DNA of 64,000 nt. Origin: Macrotrachela quadricornifera (taxonomy: Eukaryota; Rotifera; Eurotatoria; Philodinida; Philodinidae). Position numbers and translations under genes: made by a program. The DNA is taken from positions 262,492-326,491 of the forward strand of contig JAJEKB010020179.1 in assembly GCA_022393335.1 (NCBI GenBank). Reading direction: 5' to 3'. The notes beneath the pieces are model-generated. The model was not told where the DNA came from, searched no databases, and saw nothing but the letters and a program-made list of their open reading frames with translations. This document shows, piece after piece, positions 1 through 12,783 of the stretch. Within the stretch, counting starts at the first letter, position 1. Each line of letters opens with the position of its first letter.

Positions 1-989
1 CTTTTCAAAAAGGATAAATTAAATTGTGATTTGAATGATCAATGTCAAATTAGTATTAATAATAGTCATGTATGTTTATACTGTCGATTGCGTAAATGTT
101 TTACAAGTGGAATGCAAATAGAATTTTATCGATCACAAACAATTAATAAGAATCTAAAAAGAAGAAATATGGCTGATTCTACATTGATATCATCAAAAAC
201 AGTAACATCAAAAGTTTTAGTTCGATTTAATGAATATAAACAGGTTAGTTAAGACGATAATGATATTAAAGTGTTTAAGAATAAATAATTTATATTGATT
301 TTATTTATTTATATATTTAGTTTCCAATATTAAATCTTTTACGATCAGATCAATCAACATTAACTATTGAACAATGGAATTTACTAACAAATATATTAAA
401 TTGTTAAAATATCGTTTTAAATCATCATCAATTATTAATTTAAATCAAGTTTTATTGGATGATAATCAATCATTATATATAAACAATCAAGATTTTCGAT
501 CATTATTAAATGAAAATCGTTCGATAATATTAAATAATACAATGGTACATACTGGAAGTCTTTCATCAAATTTTATTCTTTATAAAATAGTATTATTGAA
601 TCAATCAGTATTTTATGATGCAATTGAAAGTTTTATACCTCAATGTATAATATCGTATGTCAAATGTATGACAACTCGACTTGATATGGATATGATTATA
701 ATGAAACATTTTTTAGCTGTTATGTCTTTTTCAACATTTAATTCTACAACTTATTCAAATATTTCTCCAATGAATTTATCAAATTATCAACAAATCTTAG
801 ATATTCAAAGTAAATATGTTGAATTAACATGGCGATATTTACCTTATAAATATAATTTTCAACAAGCAGTTATCATATTTTCTAATCTTATTCGATGTTT
901 TCATTCGTGGTTATGAAAATGAATGGGTCGTAGAAACATATGATTCTCTTATTGAAAAAACTGAACAAAATCTTATTATTAACAATTAA
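1..989 (+). pseudogene. Nuclear hormone receptor, 3' part, frame-broken
   Basis: The gene is cut by the left edge. Positions 1-243 encode the second zinc finger of a nuclear receptor DNA-binding domain, ending in the diagnostic CRLRKCFTSGM stretch, followed by a hinge. A GT-AG intron fits at 244-320. The next exon reads in frame for about 87 bases, up to a TAA at 405-407. Ligand-binding-domain-like sequence (RFKSSSII, then an alpha-helical segment) resumes in another frame over 374-916. The tail VETYDSLIEKTEQ returns to the first frame and stops at 987-989. A polyadenylation signal AATAAA is at 1054-1059. The family is ligand-regulated nuclear transcription factors. Two frame changes and a probable deletion before RFKSSS suggest a dead copy. 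Assembly error is the main alternative. Confidence 0.7.
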
Positions 990-1822
990 TTCTTGTCTGT
1001 TTCTCTTTTATTTAATATAGGTTTCATTTTTCATGTTGTTTGTATTGTTAAAAAATAAAGACAAGTTTATGTTATGCTATTGATGTATTTTTTTTGAGAA
1101 ATACTTTATGCATAACATCTATGAAATTAATTTATATACTATTGAAAACATATTAGACCATCTGATATCTCTTTAGTAAGAGTTAGAGTTAAAAATCCCT
1201 TTCTTCCTTTAGATCACTCTTCTATTGTTTCATGAAAAGTTTTGAGTCTTCTCTAGATTCGATTTAATTGTGCTCACTAATGAAGGAATCTGCCAAAGTG
1301 TTCAACGAGTTTAGTCTTTATCTTTTGATCTTATGTAGACCTTACTGAAATATGAAAAAGCTGTAAAGGATTTGAATCTCTTTGACATTATTTCCAAAAT
1401 ATAGAATTTCTAAAAGATTTTTCTAGTATGAGTTTTTCAATCATATTATTAAGGAATATGAATATTTCAAAAAATAAATATTTTCTGCAATTTTTGTAAA
1501 AAAAAAAGCGACTTACATTTTGGAAAATTTAGATTTTTTAAAGATGAGATTAAAACATTCTGAAAATTTGTACATCATCTAGTCTACTTGAGAGGTTGAT
1601 AAAAGTAATTAAATTGAAAGTTAAAATTTTTTTTCCAGTCGTATTAATTGAGTTTTTGGCAGACTCTCTCTTAAAATTATGCACTTCTTCATAAATATTT
1701 CAATTATTTGTTGGAAAATCTCCGCAGATTTTATTGTTGTCAAGAAACTTATCAATGATTTTGCATGTGTTATTCAATTAGAACATTGCGATAAAAACTA
1801 GTGCAAAAATTGGATCATTATA
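990..1822. other. Intergenic, no gene seen
   Basis: AT-rich sequence holding the polyadenylation signal of the receptor copy. No coding frame, RNA or repeat could be supported. Confidence 0.5.
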
Positions 1823-4800
1823 TCATAAGTTTTCTGCTCTTAAGCAGATTCTTAGGATAACAGTTATGACTTCCATACTTTTATAGGTTTCTCCATTCCT
1901 TCCTATCGCTAGCAATCCTTTTTAGGTGAGCATATCCATTTCCCTTCGTTAAATCATCAAGCATTTTCATACTTTTTCTTCCCCTCTTTCTTTCACCATC
2001 CATTGTTCTCTCGATCACATCTTTTAGTAAACTATCTCCTCTCAGTACATGGCCTATCCAATTTCTTTTTCTTATTCTTATTTTTTCTAACAGAGTCCTC
2101 TCTTCTCCTATTCATTCCAAAATCTTTACATTGCTCACTCTATCACTCCAGTTCATCTTTAACATTCTTCTCCACATCCACATTTCGGAAGCTTCTAGCT
2201 TTTTCCTTTCATACTCCCTTAATGTCCAAGTTTCAGCTCCATACAACAGTATGCTCCAGACAAGGCACCTTGCTAATCTCTTCCTTAATTTTAGATCTAA
2301 TAATCCACACAAGCCCCTTCTCATTCTTGTATTACCTTAGTTTTCTTTGCGATCACTTTCATCCCATATGCTTTACATGGCTTTTCTAACCTTTTAATTG
2401 ATATTTCTAAACTTTCCTGGGCTCTTTTGCTAATACTGTCATATTATCCGCAAATCCTACACAGCAACCCTTTTTTCCACCAATCTTCACACCCTCCATT
2501 TTCGCTTCTATTTCTTTCATCATCTCTTCTAGATAAATATTAAATAATATAGGAGATAAGCAACAACTTTGTCTCACTCCTCTACCAAGGTTCCTTATAC
2601 AAGTTTCTAATCAGCATTCTTTCTTTCCATTTTATTCCTTTATTTTTTAATATTTCAAGGAGCTTGTCCCAGTTCACCCTGTCAAATGCTTTTTCTAGAT
2701 TTACAAAACAAATTACGAAAGTTTTGCATTGTTCTGTCAACCTCTCCTATCACTCTCATTAGTCCTATTACATCCCTAGTGCCTCTGCCTTTCCTAAAAC
2801 CAAACTATTTTTCTCCTAGATGCATATTAAGTCTACTTCGCAACCTTCGACTTACTACCCTTAATAATACTTTCGCTGCATGTGAAATTAAACTAATTGT
2901 TCTAAAATCCTCACATTTACTGGCTCCTGCTTTCTTTTCTATAGGTATTAACAAGATTTCTAAAAATTCTTTGGGCCACAAATCAGTTTCGTAAATTTCT
3001 CTACACACATCCATTATAGCTTTCTTTCCTTCGTCTTTCATACTTTTGAGAAACTCGATGGGTATACCGTCTGCTCCTACCGCTTTCTTACATTTTATTT
3101 CTTTAATAGACATTTCTATTTTGCTTTCTAATATTGAAAACCCTATACACTCTCTTTCTACATAGCTTTCATCTTCTACTGTACCTTCTCTTAAACATCC
3201 CTGATTTAGATACAATTCTCTTACATACTCTTCCCATCTCTTGATTCTACAGATCTTACGCTTCCATTTCAACCAGACTAGTTCCTTTACTTTTCCATGC
3301 ATCAAATCGTACCTACTACGTTTTTCTAAGTCTTCTATTATTTTACACTCGCTTTCTAGCCATTCTTGCCTTGCCTTGCCTTTTCTGTTTCCCTCCTTAT
3401 CTCATTGTTTAACCTTCTATATTGTAACCTACCCATCTCACTATTAACATTTTTCCATTTTCTTCTTTCATCCATCTTTTCTATCATTTTTTCACTAACC
3501 CATGATTTCTTAACTTTCACATTTTCTTTAAATCCTACCACTTCCTTTGTTGATTCAACTATTACACTCTTAAATCTACTCCACTTCTCATCAACATCCC
3601 TGTGTTCATTCTCACTAATTTTTTTTAGCTTTTTCTCTATACTATTTCCAAAATCTTCCGTAATAACTTTAAGTTTTTCCAAGTCTCATATTTTCTTTAC
3701 TAAGGCTCTCTTAACTTTCTTTAACTTCAGCTCCATTTCTACGATAACTAAATTATGGTCCGAACCTATATCTACTCCAGGATGTGCACATGCTTTCTTT
3801 ATATCATTCCTAAACCTTTCTTGTACGATAACAATCTATCTGATATCTAGCTCTATCATCCGGAGCCTTCCAAGTGTATCTTCTTGTTAAATGATTTTTA
3901 AACCATGTATTTGTAATTACTAATTTATTTTCTCTACAAAAATTTACCAGCATTTCACCTCTATCATTCCTAACTCCATATCCAAATTTACCTACAATCT
4001 TATCTTCCTTTCCTTCCCCCACTACTGCATTCATATCTCCCATCAAAATAACACAACAATCCTTTTCTTCTCTTCTTATCAACTCTTCTATTTGTAAATA
4101 TAATTCCTCTATCTCTTCATCTGCATGCGCACTGATGAGCATATACACTTGAATGAGCACTACATCCCTGGGCTCTGCTCTTAATCTTGTCATCATCAAC
4201 CTATCGTTAACTAACTCTATACTTTTTACGCAATTTTTCACTCTTTTGCCTAAAACAATTGCTACCCCATTCTGGCCCTTTATTTTATCTGAGAAAATTA
4301 CCTTAACCTCACCACTTGTGAACTTACCACAACCTTCATATCTAACTTCACACAACCCAACTACGTCTAATTTTTTCCTTTCCATTTCTCTTTTCAAATT
4401 TTCAAGTTTACCCGCCTGTAACATCGTTCTAACATTCTATGTGCCAATAATCAGTTTATTTCCTTTGGTTAGGAGATTTCACTGGATGACAACTTGAGAA
4501 GCCCCTGTTCTCCTCCTGACGGACAAGACACTCATACTAAATTTCTGAGTCCCAACGTCACCTAATGCTATATCATTACGACTGTTATCCATATTTGCTG
4601 GAAAAAATTAGTTGGAGTGGTTTTCCCTTTGCTTGCTCTAACCCTTTGGTCCACGGCCCTTTATTCATTATTTAGAGCAACCCTTTAAGGCTTTCCTCAT
4701 CCGCCACCCGAGGAACGCGCCTGATAGGGGAAGGTCCTCTTATTTAATCCAGAAAGAGCAATTGTTCAAGCTAATGCGAAGAGTGTCGGCCTTGGTCTTA

Positions 4801-4860
4801 TGGCACAGCATCTCTCACAGCATTAACAGAACAATTCCTTCCACTAGATCAGACCAGGAA
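1823..4860 (-). mobile_element. Degenerate RTE-like LINE retrotransposon
   Basis: Read on the minus strand, an ATG at 4592 opens a short N-terminal stretch. An apurinic endonuclease domain follows from about 4460 to 3820, with IGT-NVRTMLQAGK, MGDMNAVVG and a TWKAPD region. Next come a linker, the reverse transcriptase (KAVGADGIPIEFL near 3090), a damaged active site at 2443-2454 (FADN where FADD is expected), and an RTE-type tail (LLYGAETWTLRE) ending at a TGA at 1823-1825. The Trp of IGTWNVRT is a TAG at 4437-4439. Frames shift several times, so the copy cannot make a working protein. About 270 bases upstream of the ATG, to roughly 4860, look like the 5' untranslated part, but that border is approximate. 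The single-ORF layout of about 3 kb fits RTE; another AP-endonuclease LINE clade is possible. Confidence 0.85.
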
Positions 4861-5515
4861 AAATTGGATAAGAACCATTATGTAAAATGATATTATATTC
4901 ATATGAATTTATATATGATGATTGAATGACTTGAAAAATACATTTATTTATTCAAATTTGTTAATTTATGTGTATCTATGAATTAAAATTTAAACGTTTT
5001 CGTATAGTAGTTCGATATCGAATTAAAGATTTTCTAAATTCTTTTTTTATAAAATTTTGACGGTAATATAAATATAATAAAAGTAAGTATAGGTGGAATT
5101 AATGAAATAAAATATCCAAAAATAAATACCCATGAATCACTAGTTGATTTCATACATTTGGATACATAAGATATAATTAAACGTGGTAATGCAAGAATAA
5201 CTAATATAACTGGTCCAATAAATAAATGTTTCTGTTGTTGAAAATGTTCTAAGAGTATGTCTGTATATGCTCGTTGAGTTTGTAGATTTGATTGTCGTTG
5301 AGATTTGTTTGTTACAAGAATAATAGATGAAATTAAATTAATTAAAAATGGAGCAAAAAATTGAAAAGAATTTATAAAGGAATTAAAAGTTTGTAAACTA
5401 GATGAATAAGTAACAAGTAACGCTCGTCCAAAGACTCGCTCAGCTCTTTCTCGTAGAAATCGTGTTTCTAAACTACCGTCATGCTATTCATTTATAAAAT
5501 TAAAAAAACCGAAGT

Positions 5516-5820
5516 CAGATTCAAGTTCTTCGGCCCTGATTCCCCTTCGGTCAAACCTTATCAAAAAAAATTTTTTTCCAAAAAAAGTGATCCTTTGTGT
5601 TAAAAAATGATCCTCCAAAAAATTTTGAAAAAAATAACATCAGATTCGGATTCCTCGACTCCCATTACCTTTCGGTCAACCCTTATAAAGAAAATTTTTT
5701 TCGCAAAAAAAATTATCCTTTGCGAAAAAAATGAATCCGAAAAAAAAAATTTTCAAAAAACAAACATCAGATTCGAGTTCCTCAACCCCGATTACCCCTT
5801 CGGTTAAGTTTTATAGAAAA
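5516..5820. repeat. Tandem repeat of about 126 bases, 2.4 copies
   Basis: Units start with cagattc at 5516, 5641 and 5768, giving periods of 125 and 127. Each unit has a ccccttcggt-like block followed by A-rich runs. The array lies inside the insertion in the receptor gene. Confidence 0.75.
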
Positions 5821-5927
5821 TATTAATAAAATGTTTTTTTAACCTTGTGCGGAGATACACGCAATCAATCAATCACTCAGACAATTTATGTTCGTAAGAC
5901 TCTTCCTTACGAGAAAGAGAATCATCA

Positions 5928-6194
5928 GCAATGATGTTCATCACACATCACGATGAAATCATCATTTCGTGAAAAAACACTTACTTTTGATGAAAAATAC
6001 CAAACCTCACCAATTCCTAACATCAATTGATCAATNNNNNNNNNNTCCTAACATCAATTGATCAATGCTGATACCATAACAATCAGCAATGGTGTCCATC
6101 ACCCACCACAATGAAATCATCATTTCGTGAAAAAAACACCTATTTTCGATGGAAAATACCAAACCTCACCAATTCCTAACATCAATTGATCAAT
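5928..6194. repeat. Direct repeat pair around the assembly gap
   Basis: A block of roughly 110 bases containing gaaatcatcatttcgtg and ending in ttgatcaat occurs on both sides of the N stretch; the matched sites at 5952 and 6111 are 159 apart. The gap may therefore hide further copies. Confidence 0.7.
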
Positions 6195-6310
6195 GCTGAT
6201 ACCACATGATCACCGAACAGACTTCAGATTCGAAGTCCCCGCATCGAAAGACTTTTGGAAATGTCTTTTCCGAAAAATCGATTTTCGGTGTTTTTTTGAC
6301 CCTGCGGACA

Positions 6311-6347
<37 letters not shown>

Positions 6348-9300
6348 ACAAACAATTTATATTCCTAAGACTCTTCTCTACGAGAAAGAGAACAATACAC
6401 CAAATACGTTTTTCACCATCATCATTTTCTTCATCAATTAAACGTCGATGAATAGGATCTTGAATTACAGTACCAATAATAATAATCAAAAGAATAATAA
6501 TAATTAATTTAGCTATTTTTTTACTTTTTTTCCTATTAAAATGAACACCTTTCATTGCTGTTACTGCTCGTTCAATAGCTACACATGCATTTAACCATTG
6601 ATCTATATTAAGACATATTCGAAGTAGAAAATCAAGAGAAATACATTGAATACTTAAAAATAATCGATTTTCGATAATTGTCATTTGTGAAAGAATAAGA
6701 ATAGAAAATTTTAATCCAAATATAATCATTGTAAATAAAGTATTTATTGATCCACTTAATAGATACAAACCACAGCCGACTTCACGTACAGTTTTATTCT
6801 TAAATGTAATCATAGCTAAAATACCATTGATAAATCCTGCTATAACAACAATTATTGTCAATGTTAAACTAGTTTTTATAATAGGTGGTTGATGTATAAT
6901 ACTAATATTTGGTAAAATATGATAACCTAAAATAGCATCAAGTGATAGACCAAATCCACTTGTACTAAATTGGCATCGTCTTCCATAATAACATGAAGGA
7001 CATACACATATTGAATATTTAGGACAATTTGGTGAATCTTGAATACATTTTCCTCCATTTTCACATTCACTTTGACCAAAACAATCAAATGTCATATTAT
7101 GATTAAATTGAAAACAATTTGATAAACGTTTTTTACCATAATTATAACATAAACAAAAATGAATATCATCATAAAAACATGAAAGATTTAATGACGAATT
7201 TTGACATGGTAAATGATAATATTTAATACGACGAATAAGATGTAATTCAATAAATGTTTTATTAAATATTTCATTTATATGTAAACAACGATTTGATGAA
7301 TTAATTTTTTCAATAATTATTTCTGATTGATTATAAATATTTTGAAGAACAGTTAAATAATAATTATGTTTAAAAAGTTCAATAAAAACAAGATGAAATG
7401 GTCGGGGCCAATCAATAATTATTGAATTATTTTTCAATGAAATTGTTCTTAAAGTTGTTACTCTTATTGGTGGACCATTTTTAAGAACTTCAATAAAATG
7501 AATAGACATTGTTTCAGATAAAATAATATCTTCTTCAAATGATAAAATTATTTTATTATCAATTATTTCACATCGATCTCCACTAAAACCTCGCGGACAA
7601 ATACATGTAAATTTTTCATTTGATATCATATATTCATCATTAGGAATACATTGACCATCAGTACAATATGTTAAATTATTATTTGTTTCACATATTGAAT
7701 TATTAATAAGACATTGAGAACCAAATCTATTCATTGGACAAATACATATTGATTGATTATTATAAGATATATCAATAGATAATGAATCAGATGAACATTT
7801 AGAATTATATTTAATACTACAAAATTTTCCTGACCATCCTTGATTACATTGACAAAATGTTAGATTTTCTCGTTGATTTGAATATTTCATACATTTGCCG
7901 TTTTTACATTGAAGATTTGAACAACTTTGAATATTATTATTACTTGATGGAATATTAATAAGTAATGCTAAACGATAAACAGGTAAAAATAGAAAATTAA
8001 TTGGAAATAATAAACTTCCACGATATGTTAATGAAATTTTTTCATAAATATCAACGTGTATTGAATAATTTTTCGTCATATTCTTTGGTCGAGTTGAATA
8101 AAGTAAATAAACATTAAATTTAATTTTACAATCTCTTACTGATAAATAAGTAAATTGTTCATATGAATGAAAAATTCGTTGTTCAGTATCATCAATAAGT
8201 ACAATTACAATTGTAAATAATATTTGCCAAGAATCTGATAATGCTTGAAACTGAATAGATAAACTAATTCGTTGATTTTGATATTGACATATATTACCAT
8301 AAAAACTAGGTGGACAAAGACATGTCATTATTGTGGAATTATTTTTATCATTTAACCAAACACGTAAATCAAGTCCACGATGACAACGAGATTCATATTT
8401 ATTAAATTGTTTAATCATAGATGAACTTGAATGTATTCGATTGTCGATATTCTTTGATTGTTTTTCAATTGATTTATCGAGAGAAAAATATATAATTGGT
8501 TGTTCTACCCAAGGTTTCATACGATCACATAAAAACTTCATAATTTCAGGAGGATCTGGTAGAAACGGTGATCCACAATTGCTCAGCTGTACTAATGATG
8601 AACTCTTTTTACAAAATTGTTCATCATCACCTTGATTACAATCATTTCGATTATCACATAAAGATTGATATCCAATACATGATCTTAAACTATAATTTCT
8701 ACAATAAAATTTATAATAATAATTAAATTGATTATTTCTTTGACATAATGTTGGTTCATCAAGAGCTCCAAGACAATCAACATTTCCATCATTTGCTTTT
8801 TCAATCGGTAAACACATAAATTGATTCGTATGAAGTGAAACACATATATGATCATTTAATGAACAATTTATAGATAATGATGAATAACAACCAATTTCAT
8901 CTTGACCATTAGGACAATTCCATATATAATTACATCGAGTATAAATATTATTACATTCCCATTGTTCACATTCTGTTTCATCTGTTTCATTTTTTCCATT
9001 AATATTTATTGGAAATAATTCAATATATCCATCACAAGTAATTTCAAATAATATATTTTTTCTAACATATCGAAGTTTATTTTTAAGTTCTCCATCTAAC
9101 ATATCAGCAATACCTATATATTCATCTGTTAAATCAGTATTATTCATTTAAATTTTATTTTCATCATCCATATAAGGACAATCAGATATACCATCCATAA
9201 GACGAGATTTTGAGATACATTTAGATGAATTAATACATTGATACATACTTGATCTTGAACATATTATAGAAGTATAATTATATATTTCATTATGTTTCCA

Positions 9301-10608
9301 AATATCAAAGTAGAATTTATTTAAATTATGTTTTTCATAAAAGTGTATCTGACTAATTACCATTTGTAGATCATATCGACGAAAACATGTCATATTTTTG
9401 AATAATACCTTTATATCATTAATAAAATAATTTTCATAACGGGAATTATTATAACATACATAAAGATATTGAAAATCCCAACCAACATGATTTATAAACT
9501 GAAGAGCATCTTTTGAATAAACAAAGTAAATATGACCAAATATAAGTGGAACTAATGAAACATAAAACATATTTGGACATGTATGATTAATAATTTCGAC
9601 ACATCTGTAATTTTCACATAATCGAAAGCAAGTATAATTAAGATCTGTTAGATAAATAAGACATTTGAATGCCATCCAACATTCATCAGATATCGAATCA
9701 TCTTTAACAGAAAATATTTTATCTAATAACAATTGTTTGCGTGTTTCTACGCAAGAACTAGTTAATAATGAATGTGGACATGTAACATCTTCACATCCAA
9801 ATGATGGTTCATTTCTCTCACATTGAATAAATTTTTGATAATCATTTAAAAATTTATCTGAAAGATCAATACAATCAGGTATATTTGAATCATCTTGATA
9901 AAATGATTGTGGAATACATTGTCCATTTTTACATCGAAATTCATTATGTTGACATTCATTTATTTCTAATTGCCAACAATGTTCTTCATCAATATTTCCA
10001 TTAAGACAATCAACTTTTCCATCACAAATTTCACTCCAATCTAAACATGATGGATAAGGACCACGATTACAATCTAAATGAATATAACAAGTTAAACTCT
10101 CCGGTTTATATAAATAGGTACGATAAAAATCTTGAATAATTTCATATAACGATGAATGATATGAATATTGATAATCAAATTCATATTGACACATTGAACC
10201 AAATCGTGGTATTGTACAATTATAAAAAAATTTTCTTCCTAAAAATGAATTATTTGATATTAATAATTGATTTAAATAAAATTGATAATCTTCAATAAGA
10301 TCTATTGATGCTGACCAAAGATATAATTGTTCACTTGTTATATTTTGTTTTGAAAGTTCATCAAATGTAAATTTTGAAACGAATTTATTTTCTGTAATAT
10401 TAAATTTCAATGAAAATTCATTCATACAATAAAATAATATTTCACGATTAACATTTACATGTTCAATTGATGCAGCAATACGTAAACAATTATATTGTAT
10501 TGCATTATCATTCTCTTCTATCCAATCTGTATAATAAAGATTTATTTGAGGTATACCATTAATCATATGTAAACCAATAAAATAGAATGGATATATAATA
10601 TAATACAT

Positions 10609-12783
10609 TTTTTTTTGTATTTATTATACAATGAAAAATAATGATTTTATTAACTATTTATATAGTTCTATATTATTTTGTTTTTAATTTTCTCTCTTTT
10701 TCATAGAATAAAAATAATGTTTTTCTTGCCTAGATAAATATATCTACGATGTAGTTACTGACGCAAATCAAAATAATTCTAACAGATGATTGCTCACATT
10801 TGGCTTTAATTTATCTATGTTTGACGCACTTCCCAACAAATTCTAAACTTTTAACATAAATATCTCTCTCGCAATATTTAATAAAAAAATAAAAGACCAT
10901 TAAAGCCATTTGTTTTTACTTTGAGTATTTTTGCAAAAAGAATAACATATTTGGAAATAGTATAGAAAACTACATTCTATAATATAAATTGTTTTTGTAG
11001 AAGTCATTGGATGAAAATTATATTTTCTTATTATATGAAATTAAAAGAGATCAAAACCTTTTGTTTTTATTACTCTTCCTAGCATTTAATCCTAGAAGTA
11101 CTCTCAACTAGACTTTAAACTATTCTTTTTATATAGCTCTGATTGGAAAAACAGTTTAAATGTAATGATATAACCAATATTAGAAGATTTACCAATATAG
11201 TTTCTCTACAGTTCTATATAACACAATGGCAAGCAGATAAGAATTAAAAGTGTATTTATTATTATTATGATCTATGTTGAACTAACACATTGTTTTTCTT
11301 AACTTATTTGGCAAAATTATAGCAAAGGCATTGATTCATTAATACAGTTTAATATTTATTTGGTTATCAATACAGAATTGATGAAACAAAATATATTGTT
11401 AATAAAATCAATTTTCTCAATAATTAAACTGTTAAACATGTGTTAACATATTTCTTCAATCCTTCTTAAGTCAACAATTGCCAAAGCATAGCTAAAACTG
11501 TTATCATATAACAACATTTGTCTAGAAATGATTTTTTTTTGTTTTCTCGATGAATGTCATATACGGTTCTCTTCTACATGTATAATCGTAATAAAACGAG
11601 TTATAATATAATGTTGAAAGAATTTTTGAAAAAAAAAATCATAATCTCCCATAGTATTTATGCATCGATTATGTAGATATATGAAATACTATGTTAATAA
11701 AAGAATTTTAATACTAAAAAGGAGTCAGAAGAATTATCATGATTCTATTCTCTGAAATAGTAAGTATTTTGAGGGACGAGATTTCTTAGAAGTCCGCAAG
11801 AGAAGACCGAAAAATCAAACACAAACAAGCTTTTTCGCTACTCAACAAAATCGAACGAATGCCAATAGTCTCATATGAAAAACGATTGAACATCTGAAGA
11901 TGTTTCCTTATTAGATTTGTAGTTTATTCTGCAAAATATGGATATATTTCTCATCTCAAGATATAGAAAAATACTTGATAATTTCCAACTCTTATTCATA
12001 TACTTGCATCGTCATATTGTTATTTTCTTTCTTTTTTTTAGAAGCATGCAAATAACTTATGTAATTATGTTCTTGATTTTACAACATGAGTTTTTATCAT
12101 TTTTTATATCCGATATCATGATCTGTCTTTATATTTTAATTAGCATATCTCAAGATGAAAATTGCAAAATTTAGTTTGCTCACAATCCATTCGTCATATA
12201 AATTTAATTTAAGATTTTTCAAAATTTCTAAAACTAATTTGAAATTTTTTTAATTACGTCAATTTATTTTTTAGACACAAAAGATAATCATTTAAAATTT
12301 CTAATTCATATCAAATATCTATTGAATTATTCAATTCAACTATTATCAATCAAGAAAATTGTTAGATTAATATTAAAAATGCTTAAATATTTTGAGATTA
12401 TATACAAATTGAAAAGAACAATAATTATTCTATTTTTTGACGATATAAAATCTACAATCGCCATCTTATCTTGTGAAATGATTAATAATTTCTGATGATT
12501 TTGCCTGATAAATTATATCATCATAAAAGTCTTTTTCTTCTATATTTGTAAAATTGTATATTAGAATTATTAACAATTTTCAATACACAAAGAATTAATA
12601 AAAATATAGAATAATAACGCTATTTAAAATTTCACTTTTTTCATTTTGAATAATCCAATAAACAAACTGAACGCAAACTGATAAATTGTCAAATGCAGAT
12701 TTTAAGAAAATTGTCTAAATAAATATAAGAACTTTTGATTTATGATATACAATTTTCAATATACGATTTTCTAGAGTTATACG
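10609..12783. other. Intergenic, no gene seen
   Basis: AT-rich stretch upstream of the receptor gene. Short open frames exist but show no domain, conserved motif or splice structure. Confidence 0.5.

Larger units (their letters stand above)
5417..6390. mobile_element. Non-coding insertion with 5-base target duplication
   Basis: The insertion is flanked by AACAA at 5412-5416 and 6391-6395, inside receptor coding sequence. A 13-base inverted repeat, ctctttctcgtag / ctacgagaaagag, lies at 5444-5456 and at the right end (6378-6390). The interior holds a tandem repeat of about 126 bases, two longer repeats, a (GCAA)n tract near 6312-6350 and an assembly gap of 11 N at 6036-6046. No coding capacity was found. 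The minus strand carries ggtatcagc twice, near 6070 and 6200, which weakly resembles the initiator-tRNA primer site of LTR retroelements. The element class is undecided. Confidence 0.6.
4976..10608 (-). pseudogene. LDLa/EGF seven-helix receptor, interrupted by stop and insertion
   Basis: The gene starts at 10608 with a short hydrophobic leader. It encodes LDLa-type Cys-rich repeats (for example CKNGQCIPQSF and the CDGKVDC and SDCP segments), several EGF-like modules (CLCPPSFYGNIC, CQCNQGWSGKFC, CICPRGFSGDRC, CVCPSCYYGRRC), then membrane helices beginning near 6900. Coding resumes at 5411-4976 with the last helices (IGPVILVILALPRL) and ends at a TAG at 4976-4978. Two lesions are visible: an in-frame TAA at 9148-9150, directly followed by ATG in the same frame, and a 974-base insertion (5417-6390) between helices. 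Removing the insertion restores the frame at the Val-Thr-Tyr junction. An intact relative would be a plasma-membrane receptor. This copy is probably dead, although readthrough or assembly error at the TAA cannot be excluded. Confidence 0.75.

Noticed and set aside
2003..3890. Plus-strand open frames rich in Leu, Ser and Phe
   Set aside because: They are the reverse reading of the minus-strand LINE, and their composition reflects that.
6060..6200. LTR retrotransposon call from ggtatcagc words
   Set aside because: The match to a primer-binding site is short, and no paired LTRs with TG/CA ends were found, so the class is left open.
6193..6451. Open frames with SKQASKQASKQ repeats
   Set aside because: They only translate the (GCAA)n microsatellite in the insertion.
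11938..12174. Phe/Ile-rich 78-codon frame
   Set aside because: AT-rich chance frame with no motif, splice signal or relative.
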